Notes: generated by a model from the letters alone, not told the origin. DNA of 64,000 nucleotides from Ditylenchus dipsaci (GCA_004194705.1 SADC01000143.1:62001-126000), one strand, 5' to 3'; counted from the stretch's first letter, positions 32,486-43,959 are shown. Made by a program: numbers and translations.

Positions 32486-32527
32486 CTTTTTCGCAGGTCG
32501 GTGCTCTAACCAGTTGAGCTATCGGGT
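32486..32527 (-). pseudogene. tRNA 5' half (pseudo-tRNA)
   Basis: The minus strand reads GACCCGATAGCTCAACTGG then TTAGAGCACCGACCTGCG: a tRNA acceptor strand, a full A box and D arm, and a 5' anticodon stem. The 3' half does not pair: no complementary anticodon stem, no GGTTCGA B box and no TCGGGTC acceptor end. It is a truncated tRNA, or the head of a tRNA-derived SINE. The 32540-32890 stretch has no gene. Confidence 0.55.
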
Positions 32528-32899
32528 CGTCTTAGCCCTGTTTCTTCTTTCCTCCCTTACAGTATCTCCTAATCAGAGGACGTACTTTTAGACCATTTTC
32601 TATAGAAATATCACATTTACTGACTGATTTTTCGCGTGTTATCTTATTTTAAAGACATAGTTAACGTATCACTTTTATAGTCATAATCAGTGTCAAAGTC
32701 ATATTCATAGTTGGAAATCACTACCTTAATCGTTGGAATTCCCTACGCCATAGAAGTCACCACCCTAAATCTGGCTAAATACGCCAAACCATTGTAAACC
32801 ACTCAAAAGTACCCTTAGCCTATTTCAATTAGCCTAATTCACCCACGCTATTCCCCTTCGTTTGCGCAGGGGCTTGGAGTTGATACGCGCATTGCGCAC

Positions 32900-32990
32900 A
32901 CCCACATACCTTAGACACAAATCACTCGAAAGTGACTCCGGATACATGCAAAAACATGCATACCAGAGTTTCTATATGCGATAGGCACCA
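32900..32990 (+). repeat. Variant of the exon-like cassette (DTNHSKV type)
   Basis: ACCTTAGACACAAATCACTC to GCATACCAGAG matches 4515-4590 closely (the latter inside the 4131-4841 element). Both follow an acceptor-like ACATACCTTAG and a GCGCACACCCACA patch. Nothing else is seen up to 33347. Confidence 0.45.
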
Positions 32991-33347
32991 GTTAACAAAA
33001 CTATGTTCAACCTTATATTTTAGTCTTTTTATAAGCATCCAGGTACCCTATATTTTCAACCATAAGGGGTATCGTAGTTTTCACAAAAATTTTGTCAGAA
33101 AAGTTTTCTCAGAAATAACTTTCCAATAGTTTTTCAGTGTTTTCTACCCTTCTGAAGTTATAAAACGTTGATAGAAGTCGATAAAACACCATTTTAGGCG
33201 AATCACTTATACTATAGTTTAGCCTGAAAAGCACTGAAAACCAACAATTTGTAGAAGTAAATCCAATGTCAAGTATATTCACCACTCTATTGTTTATACA
33301 CAGATACAGTACAATCGGATTTACAGATTACATGGAACTATTAGAGC

Positions 33348-34785
33348 CTAGGAATTAGAAGCCACCTGGGAAGAAGGAAGCAGATTCCTACAACTATCCG
33401 TGCCCTGTTTCCCAGCTTCTGACAGATGACTGCTTTCTTTCAGCCGAGGATGCATCTTCGAAGGCTTTGCTAGGATCACATTTTTCTTATCGGCAGCCAC
33501 ACCAGCCTTAGTGGTATTTTCTTTGGGCGGCTTATTCCACTTCGATTTGCCTTTCCATCTGCATTCAGCTCAATGCACCTGTTTTGCTTTGGAGACATCG
33601 GAAGGGTTGCAAGAACATACCTGAAAATAAAAAAAAAACTTTGATTAAGCTAGATTACGATCAAGCACCCAAGTGCAGTCTCTTAGATTGGATGCATTAA
33701 ATAACGAAAACACATACTCCTTCAATGCTTTCTTCTTCTCAGCTTCTCGGAGAACTAAAAAATAATCCGACTGTTTAGAGAGTTGTGGCTTTCGGATTTA
33801 CTATTACAGTCAAGCCTGAATGTAAGAGCACTCCTAGGGACACAGGTAGGGATACGAAAGGATTCGGTCAAAGGCGCTCTCGGGGTTTGTTATTGGTAAA
33901 AGAACACTCTGGAGATCGGCCCAAGGTGCTCCTATATCCAGATTTGACAGTATCTGGAAATGTGGTCAGAAAAGGTACAAGACTTCCATTTTCTATAAAA
34001 ACAAGCTTTGAAAAACAATTAAAAATTAGAGCTAAGTCCGAAAAATTTTCAGTGTCTATCGGCTTTTTCTATATGAGTTAAGAACTAGGACCTCATTATG
34101 GCTAAAAGACTTAAAACCACAGTCAAAAACATTAATTTCAGTTAACCTACTGTGTTTTTTCAATGCAGCTTTTCTTTCTTCGAATTCTTTTTGAGATTCG
34201 GCCCGTCTTCGCTTAGCACCGACACCAGTTTGATGGGACGATCTGAAAAATGCAATTTTGCCGTTAAAGAGCGAGGAAACTTTATATACACATCGCCTAG
34301 GGTAGACGGTTCGAATCCCCCTGGGTGCACACACTATCAATTTACTCTACTTTTTGTAGAGGTAGATTCAGAAAACTGTTTACTTTCCAATAGGCTCCGA
34401 TGCAACTTTTCGCACACCGACAGGCTTCCCTTGAACATTTACAACACTTTGCTTAGCTTCTTTCCTAACACAATAAATGATTAAAAGCTATGTATATGGG
34501 ATTATTTTATACTTACAAATCTGGCTGTCTAGGACTATTCGATTGAGTAGAGGCAGTGGATATTTTCCTTTCGCTTCCTGAATCGACGACTTTGACCTTT
34601 TCCAAAGACGTACCTAGAGCATCTCTCTTCGCTTCACGCTTTCGGAGAACACAGTAAATGACCAGAGCTAAAGTTCTAGAAAGCAATTTAAAATCGGCAA
34701 GCTCTAGGAAACTTAAATTGAAAACTTACAGAAGAAGCAAGCATGCTACTAGCGAAACAATTACTATAATTATCCAAGGTTCCAT
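33348..34785 (-). CDS. Single-pass membrane protein with basic cytoplasmic tail, six exons, unknown family
   Basis: Six exons join with matching phases: 34785-34730, 34675-34517, 34464-34384, 34242-34151, 33754-33718 and 33620 downward, all with GT...AG introns. The start MEPWIIIVIVSLVACLLL with TLALVIYCVLRKRE forms one hydrophobic segment (about residues 4-29) followed by basic residues, so a type I or signal-anchor protein with its tail in the cytoplasm is likely. The tail is rich in Lys, Glu and Ser (EKVKVVDSGSERKISTAS, GAKRRRAESQKEFEERKAAL), and a coiled coil is possible there. As written the frame stops at TGA 33476-33478 (about 189 residues). One added A near 33553 would switch to a second open frame, with NKPPKENTTKAGVAADKKNV, ending at 33348. 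A tRNA-like repeat sits in intron 3. No family was recognised. Confidence 0.65.
34270..34335 (+). repeat. tRNA-like SINE fragment (copy A)
   Basis: GAAACTTTATATACACATCG, then GGTTCGAATCC (B-box match) and CCTGGGTGCAC. Lies inside intron 3 of the 33348-34785 gene. Related copies are at 35195, 44610 and, inverted, 49380-49545. Confidence 0.5.
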
Positions 34786-34799
34786 TCAACAGTTTCAGC

Positions 34800-35190
34800 T
34801 TCTAAAACAAGAATAAACAATATAATGGACCAAGTAACTTATCGTAAATGTTGTAGTAAAATGAATGGCCATTATTAATTTCAAGCTCCTTTTAGGGGGT
34901 TAATACTTGGGAGAGGGCGGTTTTATTACAGCGGGTCGCTTCATTAGAAAATTTAAGGTATGTTTCAGATAATAACAAACTCACTTTGGCTTTTGATTCC
35001 CACCAGAAAGATAACGAATGAAGACCGCCTCCTGATTTTACGGAACTTGAATCAGTATCCTACACATAAAGAAAGAATGTAACAAACGACACAACGCCAA
35101 AAATTTGAATTCGAATTAAATTCATTCTGAAGTGTTTGAATTTGTGTGGACTCTATAGCAATAACTTTTTTCTCCATTACAAGTGCTTTA
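34800..35190. other. 5' flank of the membrane-protein gene, nothing recognised
   Basis: AT-rich. No clear TATA box or exon seen. Confidence 0.35.
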
Positions 35191-35194
35191 AAGG

Positions 35195-35390
35195 GGGGGG
35201 CAACTTTATATACGCATCGCCTAGGGTCGAAGATTCAAATGCTCCTGGGTGCACCCTTTATTTATTCTTTATTATGCACACTGACTTCTAGGGTCAAAAC
35301 TATCGAGCAATCGATTTCAACCATTTCCAGCACTGCTTCACTGTTTGATAGCTCAATTAAAAGCCTAGAGTCTTGGCTACATTTCAGTGT
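35195..35390 (+). repeat. tRNA-like SINE candidate (copy B)
   Basis: CAACTTTATATACGCATCGC, a degraded B box (GATTCAAATGC), CCTGGGTGCAC, then a body with ATCGAGCAATCGATT and CAACCATTTCCAGCACTG that is shared with the 44610-44800 copy. About 190 bases; no target duplication resolved. Confidence 0.5.
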
Positions 35391-35399
35391 ATGAAACCT

Positions 35400-35875
35400 G
35401 TGGCCTAGAAAAACGTTAGAAAATAAAAATCAACCAGACAAAGAAAAACCACAAACCCATCGATTTTCGGAAATTCAGCCTTTTTTAACCTGTAAAAAGA
35501 TCCAGTAACTGTGAAACACTGCGCAGTTACTGGGGGTTTTTTTTGCTGGGTTTCTGGTTAAAATATCTAAAACATGAAAGGCTCAAATCGAAAACACCCG
35601 TCAAAATCATTAAATCTCCCGTCAAAATAATTAAATCTCCCGTCAAATTTTTAAAAGTTCTCGTTCTCGGTGTATAGTATACACTGTATACTTTTCAAAT
35701 TTTTTATTTTTTTGCATTAGCATGTAGCCCTGAATTTCTAGTTTCTGATAAGCTATCAACTAGCTTGATACAATTTTGAAAAGTGGTAGAACAATTTATT
35801 TTGAAAAAAATGTGTAGTTTTGAAAAACTCAATTTTTCTCCAGTTTTTCAAAATTTTTATCAAGCTAGTTGATAG
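35400..35875. repeat. Half of a foldback related to 39120-39620
   Basis: CTAGTTTCTGATAAGCTATC and the CTCCCGTCAAA words resemble the 39120-39620 palindrome. A local hairpin (35750-35870) ends exactly at the hAT copy at 35876. The 35400-35600 part has nothing recognised. Confidence 0.45.
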
Positions 35876-35898
35876 CAGTGTTTTCATAACTAACACTA

Positions 35899-36883
35899 CC
35901 GTAAATACTCTAATAAACGGAGATCTCCGTTTATTTTTCAAACCTTCAAAACAGTTTGATTTGAATTCTGTTATGTCTGTTATGTAAAAACAAAATTCGT
36001 TCAAAACATTTTCAGACAGAATATCTTTTGAAACAGTCAGTCTAAAAATAAGGCAGAAAAATTAATTTTTGTCATCAGTTTGCTTGGGGTTTATCATTTT
36101 CGCCGTTTACTTTGTCCTCATTTGCTGATTTAAGATGGCCTCTAACGAAAACTCCGATCAAGCGGCTTGAATGGATGCGATGCAGGAAGCTAACGAGAAC
36201 TGGGATCGACAGGCAGCCATCAACGCGGAAGACGAGGAGCGATTGAATGTAGGTTTTTGTAGATTTGTTTACTTACTTTCGTTATCGATTTTTTCAGATG
36301 CTCTCTGGCGAAGAAGATGAGCTGCAGTTGCACGAGGATGAGGGAACGCCGAAAAGCAGCCGGAAGCGACACCACTACAATGCGGCGACAAAGCTTGAGG
36401 CGTTCGAATGGGCGCGGAAGAACAAATCGATCAAATCGGCAGCCAAGAAGTTCTGTGTCACTTGGGCTCGAATTCAAGAGTGAACAAAACAGCAAAACGA
36501 TCAAAAGCAGCAAGTGTAAGAATTTTTTGAATTTATCGTAATCTCTTATTTTCGATAATTCCATTTCAGAACATACCCGGTGGAAGCAAGCGCATGAAAC
36601 TCGGTGCCGGCGGGCGAAAGGAAGGAACCGAATTTTGAGATTTTGGCTGATGATGAACAGTTTTTGTTTGTTGAATAAATGTCTGTCGATTCTTTTCTTT
36701 CTCGCTTATCGTCAATATACGTCGTTCAAAATTGTTTGGTCGAATTGTATTGCACGATTTTATTGTACTGGGGTCTCCGTTTATTAGAGGGTCTCCTTTT
36801 ATTTTTCAACCTCCTCGGAGAGTCTCCGTTTATTAGAGAGTCTCCGTTTATTAGAGAGTCTCCGTTTATTAAAGTATTTACGG
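35899..36883. mobile_element. pogo-like element, CCGTAAATACTCTAATAAAC ends
   Basis: CCGTAAATACTCTAATAAAC is mirrored by TTTATTAAAGTATTTACGG, with TA at 35897-35898 and 36884-36885. The uninterrupted site is visible in copy 1 of the host hAT (near 8270). Subterminal arrays of TTTATTAGAGAGTCTCCG are present. It carries a pogo N-terminal domain but no DDE region. Confidence 0.85.
36135..36638 (+). pseudogene. pogo/CENP-B-type transposase N-terminal region (HTH), three exons
   Basis: Exons 36135-36248, 36298-36513 and 36570-36638 join in phase through short GT...AG introns. Exon 2 reads SSRKRHHYNAATKLEAFEWA then RKNKSIKSAAKKFCVTWARI; exon 3 reads NIPGGSKRMKLGAGGRKEG. The order K.Y....KLEA..WA.....S...AAK.F.V...+I.EW ... 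L.G.GRK is the first helix-turn-helix of pogo/Tigger/CENP-B-like proteins, which binds the element ends. In-frame TGAs stand at 36168 and 36481 (the latter where Trp is expected). The frame ends before the DDE domain, and AATAAA is at 36674. It is an internally deleted remnant. Confidence 0.75.
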
Positions 36884-37407
36884 TAACTATGTTAGTGTTA
36901 GGCTAACACTAACCTAACTCTAACACTAACACTTTAAACTAACCATACACTAACACTAACATGTTAGTGTAAGGTTAGTTTAAAATGGCGGGTTAGTGTT
37001 AGTGTTAGGGTTAGTCTCAAGTGTTAGTGTTAGGTTAGTTTAAAGTGTTAGTGTTAGTGTTAGGTTAGTGTTAGCCTAACACTAACATAGTTAGTCTTGA
37101 AACTAACTGTTAGTTTAAAATCAAACTGTTAGTTTAATTATAGTGTTGATTCTAACATACTGCTTAAAAAAAAATATTAACATAAGGTTCTTCAGTGCTG
37201 CTCAGTGATAAGGACTTGATCATCAAGTCTTGATGAGAAATATTTTACCTTAATGAAGACCGTCTTTCTCATATTTTCCAGTTTCATAGCCACGCGCAAA
37301 TTTTTGTTTTGTCTTTAACTTTTCAAATGCGCTTGCCTCATTAATGTTTGTTGATTTTTTATGTCTGTACGATATATCTGTCTTTTAATGAGTTTGTCGT
37401 TCAGATA

Positions 37408-37758
37408 ATGGCTGATATCAAGAAGCAAAACTGCGCTCTTCCTTCGTCTAGGAAATAGGAGTCAAGCGAAAAGCCATTGACGTCATGGATGCCTTTTGTG
37501 AAGATATTTTCGAACGTCTGTGTCAGGATGCAGTTTCCTCGCGAAGTAGGTCGCTTTGTACTGAAATTCTTGCTTTGGAAAGCGTCTTGTTTTCAGGCGC
37601 TATCAGTCTCACAAGAAGCAGAAGGTTTCAACGATATCCGTTCGTGAAAATGACTCGTCTACTCGGCTCTTTTCGAAAGGTGAATTGGCCAAGCATGCTG
37701 TTGCTGAAGGTACGAAAGCTGTGGCGATTTACATGACTCTTTCCCAGAGAAAACCTAA
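37408..37758 (+). CDS. Divergent histone H2B-like protein carried by a hAT element, copy 2
   Basis: Same gene as 8877-9229, with [18 protein letters not shown], the identical 47-nt intron candidate, and the downstream H2B frame. In this copy the segment before the TAG reads [16 protein letters not shown], because one A of the copy-1 homopolymer is absent. Near the end one A is missing (TTTACATGAC against TTTACAATGAC), which alters the last residues. Retention in both copies suggests it moved as part of the element. As written both copies are frameshifted. Confidence 0.6.
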
Positions 37759-39119
37759 GGCTTTTATACTTTTTGTTTCGTCAAAGTTCTCGTCGTATTA
37801 GCTATTCTTTCAAAATAAAGAAAGGTGGGAAGTTTGGCGTCTATTTCTAGGTGTGATTGTGTTCTTCGTTCTTAAAAATTCCACAATTCTGAAGATTTAC
37901 ACGGGTTAAGATCCCGAAAATGAAATTGACCATGCGAGGCGCTACGTACACTATCTTTTTTTTGATGTGAGCGTAATTTCGGGACACCCTGTACTCGCAC
38001 TGGTTTCACGACCACTTTCGGGAAACGAAAATGCTACGTCAGCGGCCTCTCATACAAATTTTGCTTTACCAGAGTAACTGAACTACACATAAAAGAATAG
38101 AGACACACACAATTTCACACATGCGTTTTACTCCGTCCGAAAATATGCTGGTCTACATTTTGCCTGAGGCTGTGCTAAGCGAAAAATTTAACTGCTCATA
38201 AGAAGCCTCCTTAGGTGAACAATTATCCATACAAGTTTTCTTGCCATGTGGTAGGGAAGTCGCAGTAACACATCCAGAAACATCAGCTTTTTTATTATAA
38301 TAAAACCAAGAAAGAGATCAAGAAATACGCTAATGCGGCGGTTGCAATAAATGAACAGTTGAGAATTCAACAAATCGGAATTAATTCTGTTGCAATGCCG
38401 TCCAGTGGCTAATCCAGCCTGCGAAAAAATTCTTTCGACTGGTGCACCTGAAAGGGGACTGAGAGAACTTCCAACGCTAGCAGAGCTACAGGTCCAGCAT
38501 CCTAAAAGAAATCAATTATTTTTTAACAAACCCGTTACAATATGTCAGAAAATAACCGCATCAGAGCACTTCAGCACTTCTTCGCAATCGCTTCTTTGAG
38601 GCCTTGTCGGGTTTCTTGAACAGACAGTTGACTAACTTCGATAGACATTTCTAAAGCAAACAATAAATACCAGTAAGAAGTCAAAATACAACATAGCTGG
38701 TAATTTTATAACTCAAATCAAAATACGAAGCATTTTTAAGAAACAGTGGATAAACAGTTGCTAACCATAAACTGAAACCTTATGTTAGTTAAGCAGTATG
38801 TCAGAATCAACACTATAATTAAACTAACAGTTTGATTTTAAACTAACAGTTAGTTTCAAGACTAACTATGTTAGTGTTAGGCTAACACTAACCTAACACT
38901 AACACTAACACTTTAAACTAACCTAACACTAACACTTGAGACTAACCCTAACACTAACACTAACCCGCCATTTTAAACTAACCTTACACTAACACTAACA
39001 TGATAGTGTTAGTGTAAGGTTAAGTGTTAGCCTAACGTTAGGTTAGTGTTAGGCGTTAGTGTTAGTTATGAAAACACTGGTTTACAAGCCGGTTGAAATT
39101 TGTCTCGCGAGAGTCTGAG

Positions 39120-39620
39120 GAGGTCTTTAAAAATTAAGTCTTGTCAAATTAAAGTTAAAATTAAAAGGATCAAATTGAAAACTCCCGACAAATGTGTGAA
39201 ATTTCCCGACTAATTAATTAATTTTCCGACAAATTTTTAAAACAACATATCTCAGTGTTTTCTTATCATTTTTTATTTTTTTAGACCAGCATGCAGCCCT
39301 ACTCTTCTAGTTTCTAATGAGCCATCAACCAAATCGTTATAATTTAAAAAACATTGAGAAAAAATAGTTTACATAAAACAAGGAGTTGTTAAATAAAAAC
39401 CAACTTTTCTCAATTTTTTTAAAATTTTAACGATTTGGTTGATGGCTCATTAGAAACTAGAAGAGTAGGGCTGCATGCTGGTCTAAAAAAATAAAAAAAT
39501 GATAAGAAAAACTGAGATATGTTCGTTTTAAAAATTTGTCGGGAAAATTAATTAATTAGTCGGGAAATTTCACACATTTGTCGGGAGTTTTCACATACAT
39601 CCAAATTAAAATTAAAGTTT
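39120..39620. repeat. 500-bp palindrome with CCCGACAAATTT words
   Basis: 39300-39345 (GCCCTACTCTTCTAGTTTCT) is mirrored at 39440-39475, and TCCCGACTAATTAATTAATT is mirrored near 39548. Related to 35640-35875. Non-coding. Confidence 0.65.
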
Positions 39621-39668
39621 AAATTAAAGTTAAACTAGGAACAACAGGCGCCTATCAGCGCCTGTATC

Positions 39669-42600
39669 CAGTGTTGTCAATTTTCGGGCATTAGTAATTG
39701 AGCTTTTCCGAACACAACGCCAGAGAGGAATTTACAAAAAGCATCTCAAGGCAGAATGCCGCAAAAGTTTTTGCAAAAAGCTTTTCAACGCTAAATGCCA
39801 AGAAAAGCTTTTTGCAAAAGCTTTTGAGTTCTTTATGCCAAGAAAAGCTTTTTGCAAAAGCTTTTGGGGTAAGAATTACAAGAAAAGCTTTTTGCAAAAG
39901 CTTTTGGGGTAAGAATTCCAAGGAAAGCTTTTGCCAAAAGCTTTTGGTTCTTTATGCCAAGAAAAGCTTTTTGCCAAAAGCTTTTAGGAATCTTGAACAC
40001 TTGATGCTTTACCAAAAGGTTTCTTTTATCGTGTTTTTAAATGCTTTTGTCTGAAACTCGTGGTTGTGGACTATCAAAAAATTAAAGAGAACAGCCTAAC
40101 GTTTCACTTAAGGCGCGTCCCAATGCAGCCTTTCACTCTCACTTTCACTCTCACTCGCTCATTGGGGACACCTTTTATTCTCACTCTCACATTCACTCTC
40201 ACTCCACTCTGTCCCAATGTGACTTTTATGCTGTGTACTCAGACCATTTATTCAACTGTTTGGTTGATCAGAGGTATGCTTCAGACCTGCTTCTACGTTT
40301 CTTAAGCGAGTCAATTCTATCAACTATATCTTAAACTACCTCAAGTGAGCCTGAACCACTTGAAGCACTCTAACTACACTGAACACCCCTAAATGGCACC
40401 AAATCACTCAGAACACCCAAATGATCGCAAACGATCCCAAATCACGCCGAACCACTCAATACCATCCTAAACACCCCAAATGGTCTCAAACCATCCAAAA
40501 CCACTCAAAACCGCCTTAAACACCCCTAATGGTCCTAAATCATGCGAAAACACCCAAAACCACCCGAAACAGACCAGATGGTTTGAAACCATTTGAAACT
40601 GCCTAAAATCGCCTGAAAATTTCCAAATCTTATCAAAAAAATCCTAAACTGCTCAAAAGCACCCAAACACCCTGAGTGGTCTAAATAATACTAATCCGCC
40701 CGAAATCACCTCAAATCCACACTAAACACCCCAAATGGTCTCAATCATCCGAAAACCGAAACAGATAAAAGTACATTTAACGCCCAAATTTCAATGGCTC
40801 TAAACCACTGTTAAAACTGTCAAACTGTTAAAAACCACGCTCAATACCTCAAATTACTTCAAACACCTCCGGTATCCTGCAATATTTTAGAAGTACAATT
40901 TTTGGAATTCAGCAATATGCCCATAATTACAATACGAACATCATGACCAAAATTGGGGTAATTTAGAAAAGGGACGACAGAAGGATAGAGACGGGAAATA
41001 GAAAAGTAGACTTTTTCCTAACTGCTGCTTTATTAGTGCACCATGGCAAGCCGGGGGAACCGGCAACCACAGCCTTGTTATCACAATACAAAGACAAAAC
41101 TGGTACAAGAGATTCTAATGATGGAGATTCCACTTCTAAGGCAACCACAGCTTCTGAAGAGCATCGGACATCTTTGCGGAACATGACGACACATCATTGA
41201 CTGAAGCTGGTACGAAGACGGCAGGGTGGTTGCTGATTTCCTTAGCTGGCTGCACAACGGAACGCACCACCAGAGGAAAAAAAATGGGCCAGCCAGTCTG
41301 CGCTTGAGAAGAAGCTTCCGTCGTCTGCTGGACCAGAGGCTCAAGAATCTTGTATCCAGAGGGCTGAAAACATTAGACGGACATAAGTCAAATAAATGGG
41401 TAACTTACAAAGCTACAAAAGATCAGTCGAGAATGCCGGACAACGTGAAGTTAGCCAGATATCCTGCCTGATTGCTTATGTCGTCTTCTGGAATAACCAA
41501 CTCGACCCGACTTTTGCCACTCTGTATTCTTTTTGAGCTTCAGCTTGCTGAAAGATAAGAGACTTAACTTAAATGAAAACCAACGAAAAGACACTGACAT
41601 GATTCGCGAGCTGTCAACTGAAAAAGGCAACTCTCCAACCAACAAGTCACCATGGAAACCATCGGAAGGCGTGGAAGAAAGATCGCTCGCACCAGAACCA
41701 TAGCTCAGCACACTGATAGCAGCAGCCAAGAGTCGAAACTTCGATCCGCAGCCCCCCAAACAACGCATACAACCTAAAAATACAACAGTCATAAATGGAA
41801 CTGAGACGGAAGACGGCTTTTTTGCAAATTTTCACCGAAAAATCGGGCGCCACTGTAATAAACAGTCAAAGCTTTCCTGGACATTGGTACCCCAAAAGCT
41901 TTTGCAAAAAGCTTTTCTTGGCATAAAGACCTCGAAAGCTTTTGCAAAAAGCTTTTCTTGGCATTTAGAACCAAAAAGCTTTTGCAAAAACTTTGGCTAA
42001 AATTCATTTGCGCCCTCAAAATGCTCATTTACGCCCTCAAATCAATTATTTACGCCCTCAAATTTGAAAATTGATCAAAATGCTCATTTACGCCCTCAAT
42101 TGCTCATTTACGCCCTCAAATTTATTATTTACGCCCTCAAATCGATCAAATTGGGTGGGAATTCCCTATTTTAGATGGCCATATTTTCAGAACTCGAATG
42201 TCTGACTGTGTTTAGACTTTCCAAACCGGTATCTTCAGTTTCCCTGAGCCATTCTGTAGGAGAACGCATGAGGAGCTCACTCGAGCGACCCTGAGAGCCG
42301 CAAAAAATTTGCACTATATCGAGGTTCGCACTAAAATCGGGGTTCCATTTCGATACTTTCAAAGACTTTTGACCAAGTCATCGAACTCGAGGTCGCACTA
42401 AATCGGGGATTGACTGTACCAGAGAGAGAGAGGTAAGTTTTCTCAGGCGGAGGTGCACTGGTGATGGTACTTAGGTAAGTACCTATGTGGGTACCAAGTG
42501 GTCGTCCACTTGGATCAAATTCTTTTTAACGTTTTTCATGTTCCGAAACCTGTTTTTTGGATTTATTCGGGCATGCTGAAGATGGTTTGACGGTGGTAAA

Positions 42601-43949
42601 ATGCCGTGTTCTTAAGTATTTTTTGAGTGTTGTGAAATAATTGATTTTGGTGAAATCAATTATTCACCAAAACTCAAAATATACTCGAGAACACGGGATT
42701 TTACCACTGTCAAACCATCTTCAGCATGGCCGAATTAGTCCAGAAAACAGGTTTTGGAACATGAAAAATGTAAAATTTCTATGATATAAGTGGACGATCG
42801 GCTGGTTCGCTGGTTGAGACTAAAAAATTTGAATTCCCGCAAAATGTTGGCTAAAATAAGCATTTTGGTCGATTTGAGGGCGTAAAAAAGAAATTTGAGG
42901 GCGTAAATGAGTAATTTGAGGGCGTAAATGAGTAATTTGAGGGCGTAAATAAGCATTTTGATCAATTTCAAATTTGAGGGCGTAAATAATTAATTTGAGG
43001 GCGTAAATGAGCATTTTGAGGGCGCAAATCACCTATAGCCAAAAACTTTTCTTACTTTTTTTTTCGAATGCTTTTCCTGAAAACTCTTGTTAGCAGTATG
43101 CCAAAAATTTTTTTGAAGAAACCGCTAAAAAATGACCAAAAGCTTTTAGCAGGCAAGTTAGTAACCAAAATTGACAACACTGACTATGGACCTATATAGG
43201 ACTATAGTCCTATTTAGGAATATAGTACTATTAGGACATAGTCCTATATAGTAGTGCTGCGTGCGATGCGATATATCGCATCTCAAACATCGCAACATCG
43301 CACGAAATTTTGCCTTAAACATCGCATCGCAACATCGCATCGCAAAGTTTTGAAACATCGCAAAAATCGCATCGCAAATCTGAAACGACATCGCAACGAC
43401 ATCCATCGGATGTAATGATTAGTGCTGCGTGCGATGCGATATATCGCATCGCAACATCGCACGAAATTTTGCCTTAAACATCGCATCGCAACATCGCATC
43501 GCAAAGTTTTGAAAACATCGCAAAAATCGCATCGCAAGTCCTCGGACCCAAAAACATCGCATCGCAACATCGCAAAACTTGGCATAAAGAACTCAAAAGC
43601 TTTTGACAAAAAGCTTTTCTTGGCATTCAGACCGCAAAAGCTTTTGCAAAAAGCTTTTTTGGCATAAAGACCTCGAAAGCTTTTGGCAAAAAGCTCTTCT
43701 TGGAATAAGACCCCAAAAGCTTTTGTAAAAAGCTTTTCTTGGCATAAAGACCTCGAAAGCTTTTGCAAAAAGCTTTTCTTGGCATTTAGAACCAAAAAGG
43801 TTTTGCAAAAAGCTTTTCTCAGCTTTTTTTTCGAATGCTTTTCCTGAAAACTCTTGTTAGCAGTATGCCAAAAAAGTTTTTTGAAGAAACCGCTAAAAAA
43901 TGACCAAAAGCTTTTAGCAGGCAAGTTAGTAACAAAATTGACAACACTG
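39669..43949. mobile_element. hAT element family 2, copy 2: composite with extra flank and a second right end
   Basis: Starts CAGTGTTGTCAATTTTCGGG at 39669 and ends AAAATTGACAACACTG at 43949, with the exact duplication CCTGTATC at 39661-39668 and 43950-43957. Inside, a complete right end occurs earlier (about 43150-43182), followed by ACTATGGACCTATATAGGAC and the same bases that flank copy 1 (28863 onward), then a second right-end block. A 1045-bp MULE interrupts it at 41996-43040. The unrecognised frames of copy 1 recur at 40960-41860. Confidence 0.8.
41996..43040. mobile_element. MULE-type element with TTTACGCCCTCAAA arms
   Basis: The ends GGCTAAAATTCATTTGCGCC and GGCGCAAATCACCTATAGCC are inverted. 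The 9-bp duplication AAAAACTTT is exact at 41987-41995 and 43041-43049, and the empty site exists in copy 1 of the host hAT (near 28710). Arms are arrays of TTTACGCCCTCAAA. The centre holds a hairpin (42490-42790) and a CAGTCAATCCCCGATTTAGT-type end near 42419. A second copy is at 63226-64000. No transposase. Confidence 0.85.
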
Positions 43950-43959
43950 CCTGTATCCT

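Larger units (their letters stand above)
35876..39079. mobile_element. hAT element family 1, copy 2, with a nested pogo-like element
   Basis: Same ends and body as 8247-10549. Flanking 8-mers (GTTGATAG and GTTTACAA) do not match, so this copy has lost its target duplication or been rearranged. A 985-bp pogo-like element sits in its left arm. Differences from copy 1 are mostly one base fewer in homopolymers. Confidence 0.8.

Noticed and set aside
36135..36638. In-frame TGA codons in several genes as evidence for TGA reassigned to Trp
   Set aside because: TAG interrupts the MADF remnant and the pogo C-terminus too, and MSP and other intact genes use ordinary codons. Decay and sequencing error explain them.
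43283..43924. 213-residue minus-strand protein rich in Cys, Met and Arg
   Set aside because: It runs across ATCGCATCGCAAC arrays and AAAGCTTTTTGC subterminal repeats of MITE and hAT ends; not a gene.
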